A stretch of 64,000 nt of DNA from Puccinellia tenuiflora (lineage: Eukaryota; Streptophyta; Magnoliopsida; Poales; Poaceae). The stretch covers positions 248,001 to 312,000 of the forward strand of contig QRDG01001986.1 of NCBI GenBank assembly GCA_012064385.1, given 5' to 3'. Made by a program: the position numbers and the translations under genes. The notes under the pieces were generated by a model. The model worked only from the letters and a program-made list of their open reading frames with translations, was not told the origin of the DNA and made no database searches. This document shows, piece after piece, positions 56,955-64,000 of this stretch (position 1 is its first letter; each line of letters begins with the position of its first letter).

Positions 56955-58556
56955 TGATACGTGTCAAACATATCTATAATTTTTGATTGATTCATGCTAG
57001 TTTTGTGATGTTGTCACATGTTTTTATTATCATATTAATCATTTTTATGCATTTTGTTGGACTAACCTATTGATAAGATGCCCAGTGCCAGTTTCTTGTT
57101 TTTGCTGTTTTTGTATTTCAGAAAATCCACCACAGGAAATATCATCGGATTGAGCTCAAAATTTACGGAGATTTTTTAAGCGATGGAAGACACCAGAAGA
57201 CCAAAGGGCAGCCCTGGGGGCCACCCACAGGGCAGGGATGGCCTCCTGCCACGGCCTCCCCTTGGCCCGCGGGTGGGACCCGCCCCTGCTCCTGGTGGGT
57301 CCCCTCGGCTCCCTCCGACGCCTATAAAATCCCTAAAACCCTAAAAACGACGGGGCGGCCATTATTTTCCAGAAAAGTCATCTCGAGGCGCCATCAACTC
57401 AAACCCTAGTTCGGGGGTGATTCTGAAGCAGATCCCGGCACTCTGTCGGAGGGGAGATCGATCCCGGAGGGCTCTTCATCGCCATGCCTTCCTCCGGGAT
57501 GATTTGTGAGTAGTCCCACCTTGGACCTTGGGTCCATGGCAGTAGCTAGATGGTAGTCTCTCTCTCTTGTGCTTCATGTCTTATGATCTTGTGAGCTGCC
57601 TAACATGATCAAGATCGATTATTGTAATGCTATGTGAAGTGTTTACTGGGATCCGATGGATTATAACGTTATGATCAGATTGTGCATGATTCTTATATGT
57701 TGATTTATGATCTTGTATGCTCTCCGATGTGCGTAGTTACTTTGGCCAAGTGATTGTGTGTATCTCCAAGAGAGAGTATTTATGCTAGATAGTGGGTTCA
57801 TGCCCCCTTTTGTTCCTGGGCACGAGTGACAGAAACGTCTAAGGGCGAAGGTGTGCTGTTGCTACTAAGGGTAAAATAGCGGTGTTAAAGTCTATTTTGA
57901 TATTTAATATTGCTTACTTCATGCGCTTTACTTAATGCAAATGCATGTTGCTTGCAACTTAATAACGATGGGTGACAGGCTGGATAGCGATCCCACGGTG
58001 GACTTTTTAGACAAAGATGCAGTTGGACTCAACAGTCTTTGTTCATTGTCATGATGCCTACTTAAATATTATCATGTTCTCTTTGTCATAGCTAGATTAA
58101 GTTTGTGTTATAATCTTGTCAATTGCCCAGCTGTAATTTGTTTACCCATCATATGAATGTTCTATTTACTCGAGAGACTCCACTAGTGAACCCATGGCCC
58201 CCGGTCCATCTTTTTACATTGATTGCAACCTTTATTCATCACTTTTCACCATCATTACTCCTCTGGTCCATTTTCATAATTCATCTATTTCACTATACAA
58301 TTAACCGCTTTGTTTTCTGCGAGACCGGAAAGATTGACAACCCTTCCGCTGTTGGGGGCAAAGTATTTTGGTTGAGTGTGTGCAGGTCCACGTCTGTTGA
58401 AGATTAAGCGCCAGAGATCTTCAACATTCACTTTGTTGTTGATTTTAAGGTCCTACTGGTTCGATAAACCTCGGTTTGTTATCGAGGGAAAACTGCTGCT
58501 TGCTACATCTCCGCCTTTGCTTGGGGCACCACCCAACTCTTCATCAGTAGCAATCA
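56955..58556 (+). repeat. Left LTR of Gypsy E
   Basis: Begins TGATACGTGTCAAACATATC, ends AGCAATCA. TATA candidate CCTATAAAATCCC near 57,321. Confidence 0.85.
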
Positions 58557-58566
58557 AGCTCTTTTC

Positions 58567-58584
58567 TGGCGCCATTGCCAGGGA
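58567..58584 (+). promoter_or_regulatory. Primer-binding site of Gypsy E, tRNA-Asp type
   Basis: TGGCGCCATTGCCAGGGA starts ten bases after the LTR and matches the complement of the tRNA-Asp 3' end with two changes. Confidence 0.78.
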
Positions 58585-58753
58585 TCTTGGAGCTACAGCA
58601 ATGGGAGTCTCACACTCTCAATCACTTTACTTTGTTTTTGTCTTGCTTGTTTTATTTCTCGTTAGCTTATTTTTCCTATTGCAAAATTTTAAAACCCAAA
58701 AAAAAAATAGTGTAATCTTTATTTCAGTTTTGTTTATCTTTTATCTAGTAGCG

Positions 58754-59404
58754 ATGTTTTCTCCTAAGTTTGGCATGAAAGATGTTAAGGTAGGAAGTGG
58801 GGATGTTGTTGGAAAGGATAATATTGAAGAATTCCTCACTTTCGTTAGCAAACTCTATACTCATGATAAAAGGTCAATAGTACAGCTAACTAATAGTTAT
58901 GATTCTGCTATATCTTGTTTGGTAGCACGTCTTGAGAAGAGGTTTGTCAATTTAAATCCCGTATTACATCAAATGTTTCTTAAGCTTGATAGCATGGAGA
59001 GAGGAAAGGAAAAAGATTTTGTGTTAGAAACTCTTCTCCATGAATTTGATGATATAGTTAAGGAAGCTAGGAAAATATTTGCTCGTTATGGTGCTCTTGG
59101 TTCATATCCTAATATTCATTACTCTTTGGATGTTAGGGATGAAAATTTAAGGAAGTACACTCGCAACTGAGATTGAGAAAAAAGTTGATATTGCTATACC
59201 ATTTAAACTCCTAGGGATATCCGATGCTTTGGAAGGCAATTTTGGTTGGATTGCTCCTCAAACTCTATTCGATGAGAGTAGTCAACCAAAGAGAAAGGAG
59301 AAGGGTGATTCTCAGCCCTATATTGGTAATATCCAATGCATTTATGATAAATTTGCTAATGTTCATTTGAAGAATGATGATGCCCTCGATTTTAAAAAAA
59401 CTTG
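58754..59404 (+). pseudogene. Gypsy E internal ORF, frameshifted
   Basis: ATG at 58,754 opens 139 codons (MFSPKFGMKDVKVGSGDV, then a helical stretch with ISCLVARLEKRF and LHEFDDIVKEARKIF) to a stop at 59,170. One extra T near 59,149 explains the break, because the next frame continues as EIEKKVDIAIPFKLLGI, GNFGWIAPQTLFDES and IQCIYDKFANVHL to 59,404. No catalytic or zinc-knuckle motif. It resembles proteins seen in Triticeae non-autonomous Gypsy elements, of unknown role. Confidence 0.55.
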
Positions 59405-61898
59405 ATATTTGGCATTGCGCCTAGCTAAAAGGCGTTAAAGAAAAGCGCTTGTTGGGAGGCAACCCATCTTTTACTTTCAGTTTTCTTTTTACTTTTCTTG
59501 AGTCTTAAAGTTGTTGCCTCTGTAGCAACTTCATTGTATCCTTTTCTTTTGGTTTTTTGTGCCAAGTTTAGCCTCTAATGCATTGAAAGTGCGAAGTGTT
59601 GTTTTGCTGTCCAGAAACAGATTTCTGTCCTTAACTGTTCGAAACTCCAAACAATCTCTGAATTTTATCTTTTTCTGAAATTTTTAGACAGCAAGCCTGA
59701 TACTTTTATCTATCTTTTGTTAGTTTTGAGTTTTCTGATTTGAGCTACAGAAGTGCCTCGAAAAATTCGATCTTTATAGATAATTTAGATTTTGACAGAT
59801 TCTGCTTTTATTTGGTATTCGTCTCTTTACTATCGTCAAATGTGATACTCTAGAGGTGGAGTTCCACATTGAGGCTTAGTAAACAGTAGTAATGCCTAAT
59901 AAAGTTGTTTTGCAATTTGTCTTGAGTTGAACACATGTGTATTTTAATTTATGAGCAGTAACCCTCAAATCAGTTTATGAGAAGTTTTGTGTGAAGGGAG
60001 TTTTTAACTTCCAAAGGAGAGGATAATGAAGAAATTGAAGATGGATCAGAGCTCAAGCATGGGGATGCCCCCATGGCACCCCCTCTGATTATCAAGAACT
60101 ATCAAGCGTCAAAGCTTGGGGATGCCAAAGGCATCCCCTCTTCTTCATCGACTATCGTGAGGTCGTCTTCGTTGAACTAAGTTTTTATCACTTTACATAT
60201 TATGTGCTATACTTGGAGCGTCTTTTTACTTTCAGTTTTGTTTGTTTGTTTGCTGGTCATATGCTTGTTGGATACTTGCTTTGTTTATGTGGGAGAGAGA
60301 CACGCTCTGCTTTTTCATTTGAATACTCCTATGCTTCGCTTATATTTTGTTGAGTATTCTTAGCTACTGTTTGTTTGCTAGTAAGTTCTCGCTTTTAGCT
60401 TTTATCTTATTTAGAGCTTCTAGTAGTTGTTGTTAAACTCTCTTGTTCTTCACTTATATTTGTTGGAGAGTTGTTATTGATAAATTGCTTGAATTGTCAA
60501 AGTGACAAAATGCTATTCATGTGATAGTGGAATGAAACGAAAGCCTGCATAGTATTGTATATCATTGTGTGGATACTTGATACTTCTCATTTGTTTTGAG
60601 ATATTAAGATGAATGCTTAAACTTGCTGGTTATTTTAGTGAAATTGATTAGTAAAGAAATATTGTTAAAAGCTTGAAACTGTGTGGTGTTTCGTAGTTGT
60701 TAATTCATTAAGCTAATCTTTCCATCAAAAGAATTGTTTGGTCAATAAGGGAGACGGTGTGGAGCTTTTATGGGTTATGATTGACTAATGTCTTATGTTA
60801 CTCTGTTACCGGTTAATATTAGATGTTTGCTTCAAATACCTTCTTTGTTAAGGCTAAAAATTCGTACTGAGTGTATGGTTCACTCGTGCATTCAAATCCC
60901 AAAGCCAAACTATCTTGCCAGCTGAGTCCACCATAACTACCTATGCACGGTATTTCTTGCCATTCCTAGTAAATTTGTCATGTGCTATCTTTAAAAATTC
61001 AAAATATTCTTTTTGCGCCTCTGTTTTTTAGCTCATGAGGGAGAAGTAGAGAGTTAGATATAACTCGTGAAGAGCAAGGTCATTTCCCCCCTTTCACCTG
61101 GTGTCGATGGATTACGTCTTCACTTGAATCAACCCGAGAGCAGCTTAAGCAAAAATATAAATATAACTCACCATTCTCCTCCGCGCAATGAAAATCTGAG
61201 AAATCAGCTCTAAACATTGGACAGTGGTGAAACCAAGGAGAAAGAGAGCGTACTCGCTTCTCTAAAAACCAGCTGCTCTCACAAGTCTAAAAGCCTTGCT
61301 TGTTATGGGGGACTTGATAGCTTCTCTGTTGTGAAGTCGGACGAAAGCATGCATGTCTCAAAATTGTTTTACTTCTGTTTCATAAAAATAAAAAGCTCTA
61401 GCACATGACTAATCCCTGCTTCCCTCTGTGAAGGGTCTTTCTTTTACTTTTAATGTTGAGTCAGTTTTCCTCTTCCTTCTATCTCCACCAAAGCAAACAT
61501 CTAGCATTGACCCTGGGTATCATTGATCATATTGCATTGTCAGATTAAACATGAATCTTTATATTGACTTTACCGTTGGAAGTTGAGACTTTTTGCTAAA
61601 ACTTACGTCTTCTTTGTTTTGATTCTCAAACACTTTTGTCATGGAATTGTTACCTATGTGAATTAATCAAATATGTGGATCACATTGCTTTCATGTCTTT
61701 AACGTACTATTTATGAAAGATTTTGCTTGAATGATTCAACTTGGTTATTCATTGCTTTCTTGCTATCAACTATAGACAATTGTTTTGTATCACTTCATTC
61801 ACATCCTATGCTTTGCATTACTGTCTTGATCACGATTGTGTTGGTTGCATGTCTCATCAAAAATTATTTTGTTATCACTTACCTACTCGAGGACGAGT
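59405..61898 (+). other. Non-coding internal region of Gypsy E
   Basis: Starts with AAAGGCGTTAAAGAAAAGCG and GGGAGGCAACCC, motifs common after the coding region of such elements. The remainder is T-rich with no supported frame. Confidence 0.6.
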
Positions 61899-61919
61899 AG
61901 GAGTTAAGCTTGGGGATGC
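61899..61919 (+). promoter_or_regulatory. Polypurine tract region of Gypsy E
   Basis: GAGTTAAGCTTGGGGATGC directly precedes the right LTR, as in related Gypsy elements. Confidence 0.65.
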
Positions 61920-63519
61920 TGATACGTGTCAAACGTATCTATAATTTTTGATTGATCCATGCTAGTTTTGTGATGTTTTCACATGTTTTTATTATAATAT
62001 TAATCATTTTTATGCAATTTGTCCGACTAACCTATTGACAAGATGCCCAGTGCCAATTTCCTGTTTTTGCTGTTTTTGTATTTCAGAAAATCCACCACAG
62101 GAAATATCGTTGGATTGAGCTCAAAATTTACGGAGATTTTTTATGTGACGGAAGACACCAGAAGACCAAAGGGCAGCCCTGGGGGCCCCCACAGAGGGCA
62201 GGGAAGGCCTCCTGCCGCGCCCCCCTTGGCCCGCGGGTGGGACCCGCCCCTGCTCCTGGTGGGTCCCCTCGGCCCCCTCTGACGCCTATAAAATCCCTAA
62301 AACCCTAAAAATGATGGGGTGGCCATTATTTTCCAGAAAAGTCATCCTGAGGCACCGTCAACTCAAACCCTAGTTCGGGGGTGATTCTGAAGCAGATCCT
62401 GGCATTCTGCCGGAGGGGAGATCGATCCGAGGGCTCTTCATCGCCATGCCTTGCTCCGGGATGATTTGTGAGTAGTCCCACCTTGGACCTTGGGTCCATG
62501 GCAGTAGCTAGATGGTAGTCTCTCTCTCTTGTGCTTCATGTCTTATGATCTTGTGAGCTGCCTAACACGATCAAGATCGATTATTGTAATGCTATATGAT
62601 GTGTTTGTTGGGATCCGATGGATTATAAAGTTATGATCAAATTGTGTATGATTCTTATATGTTGATTTATGTTCTTGCATGCTCTCCGATGTGCGTAGTT
62701 ACTTTGGCCAAGTGATTGTGTGTATCTCCAACAGAGAGTATTTATGCTAGATAGTGGGTTCATGCCCCCTTTTGTTCCTGGGCACGAGTGACAGAAACGT
62801 CTAAGGGCGAGGGTGTGTTGTTGCTACTAAGGGTAAAACAGCGGTGTTAAAGTCTATTTTGATATTTAATATTGCTTACTTCATGCGCTTTACTTAATGC
62901 AAATGTCTGTTGCTTGCAACTTAATACCGATGGGTGACAGGCTGGATAGCGATCCCACGGTGGACTTTTTAGACAAAGATGCAGTTGGACTCAACGGTCT
63001 TTGTTCATTGTCGTGATGCCTACTTAAATATTATCATGTTCTCTTTATCATAGCTAGATTAAGTTTGTGTTATAATCTTATCAATTGCCCAGCTGTAATT
63101 TTTTTACCCATCATATGAATGTTCTATTTACTCGAGAGACTCCACTAGTGAACCCATGGCCCCCGGTCCATCTTTTTACATTGATTGCAACCTTTATTCA
63201 TCACTTTTCACCATCATTACTCCTTTGGTCCATTTTCATAATTCATCTATTTCACTATACAATTAACTGCTTTGTTTTTCTGCGAGACCGGAAAGATTGA
63301 CAACCTTTCCGCCGTTGGGGGCAAAGTATTTTGGTTGAATCTGTGCAGGTCCACGTCTGTTGAAGATTAAGCGCCAGAGATCTTTAACATTCACTTTGTT
63401 GTTGATTTCAAGGTCATACTAGTTCGATAAACCTTGGTTCATTATCGAGGGAAAACTGCTGCTTGCTACATCTCCGCCTTCGCTTGGGGCACCACCCAAC
63501 TCTTCATCAATAGCAATTA
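61920..63519 (+). repeat. Right LTR of Gypsy E
   Basis: Close to 56,955-58,556, with scattered substitutions and small indels. The terminal CA has decayed to TA. Confidence 0.85.
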
Positions 63520-63964
63520 GTGCCTTAATGAATATTTTTGCTGTAGGAGGCATAAACACCTCCCTTTCCAATGTGATTATAATGATAATGAAACATTGGC
63601 CTCTTATGCTAAAGGAAACTATGATTTTGATAATTTTGAACAAATTGAAGAATTTGTTGCTTTTATGGGTGCCTATGAAATTACTTCTGTGCTTAAAGAT
63701 ATTTATGATGCTTCTTACAAATATGAAAATTTTGTTATACTTGGGTATTGCCTTGAGTATTACAATGATAATCGTTATATTACCGAATTTCTTGGGAGAA
63801 CTTATCCTCCAAAAGAAGAGACTAATGCCTTGCAGGAAATCATGGAAGAAGAAATTGTTGAAACTGGAAGCTCATTGGATGAAAAAGAGGAAGAGAGTGA
63901 CAAACAAAAGGAGGAAGAATGGATTAACTACCCATGCCTACCTTCTAATGAGAGTAACTCTTAA
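63520..63964 (+). pseudogene. Gypsy D coding frame, part 2
   Basis: In phase with part 1 across the Gypsy E insertion. Contains NYDFDNFEQIEEFVAFMGAY, YKYENFVILGYCLEYYNDN and ITEFLGRTYPPKEE, then a strongly acidic Glu/Lys tail and TAA at 63,962. No zinc knuckle or protease motif. Gag-like by position only. Confidence 0.5.
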
Positions 63965-64000
63965 ACTCTTACATTATTTGATTGCCCTCCATGCTTACCA

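Larger units (their letters stand above)
56955..63519 (+). mobile_element. Gypsy E, RT-less LTR element, 6.6 kb
   Basis: LTRs are 56,955-58,556 (1,602 bp) and 61,920-63,519 (1,600 bp), both starting TGATACGTGTCAAAC. The flanking duplication is GTACC on the left and GTGCC on the right (one transition). The interior (3.4 kb) has a primer-binding site, a short broken ORF and a polypurine tract, but no protease, reverse transcriptase or integrase. This is a non-autonomous derivative. Confidence 0.85.
56554..64000 (+). mobile_element. Gypsy D internal region, split by Gypsy E, incomplete
   Basis: 56,554-56,954 holds the primer-binding site and the start of a coding frame. Gypsy E occupies 56,955-63,519, and the D frame resumes at 63,520 to the window end. 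No polymerase domain is reached inside the window. Confidence 0.7.

Overview
The window is nuclear DNA of a grass, most likely Triticeae (wheat, Aegilops or barley type). The evidence is three intron-rich plant genes, Stowaway, Harbinger and hAT-type DNA elements, Helitrons, and about 29 kb of nested LTR retrotransposons. The copia LTRs are of the Angela/BARE/WIS type, and the Gypsy elements have primer-binding sites for tRNA-Asp or initiator tRNA-Met. No bacterial or viral operon is present. Coordinates of spliced genes come from reading exons by eye against the known protein families.

Layout. 1-1.1 kb holds old repeats and an orphan first exon of a NIGT1/HHO-type GARP regulator. 1.2-5.4 kb is a very AT-rich, roughly symmetrical block of pyrimidine and purine tracts and short tandem repeats, ending in a tRNA-like SINE fragment. 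5.7-9.9 kb is an intact F-box/LRR/FBD gene whose start codon appears to be split by a 2.1-kb intron. 10.3-10.7 kb has two Stowaway MITEs. 11.9-15.4 kb is a head-to-tail run of Helitron ends with captured GC-rich segments. 15.6-16.0 kb has MITEs, and 16,109-16,520 is an assembly gap. 16.7-26.4 kb is NUP85 (18 exons, nuclear pore Y-complex), with a nested TIR element, LINE and hAT-like element in intron 11. 27.2-33.2 kb is STT3A (23 exons, catalytic subunit of ER oligosaccharyltransferase). 34.0-35.0 kb has a LINE remnant and a Harbinger-type element.

From 35 kb to the end everything is LTR retrotransposon. Gypsy B (35.06-39.53 kb) is interrupted by a solo copia LTR. Copia A (39.53-54.71 kb) is interrupted by a second solo LTR and by Gypsy C (44.9-51.4 kb, minus strand). 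An inverted LTR fragment follows, then Gypsy D, itself interrupted by Gypsy E (56.96-63.52 kb). Target-site duplications let most of this nesting be read directly. Gypsy B, C and E show no reverse transcriptase or integrase.

The three host genes are housekeeping or ordinary genes and show no sign of acting as one system. The most notable points are a perfect 99-bp duplication across the intron that splits the catalytic WWDYG motif of STT3A; about eleven single-base homopolymer indels in NUP85 and STT3A that look like base-calling errors; the Helitron run; and a Cys-rich reading frame in the RT-less Gypsy elements that I cannot assign. I did not find a convincing undescribed biological system.
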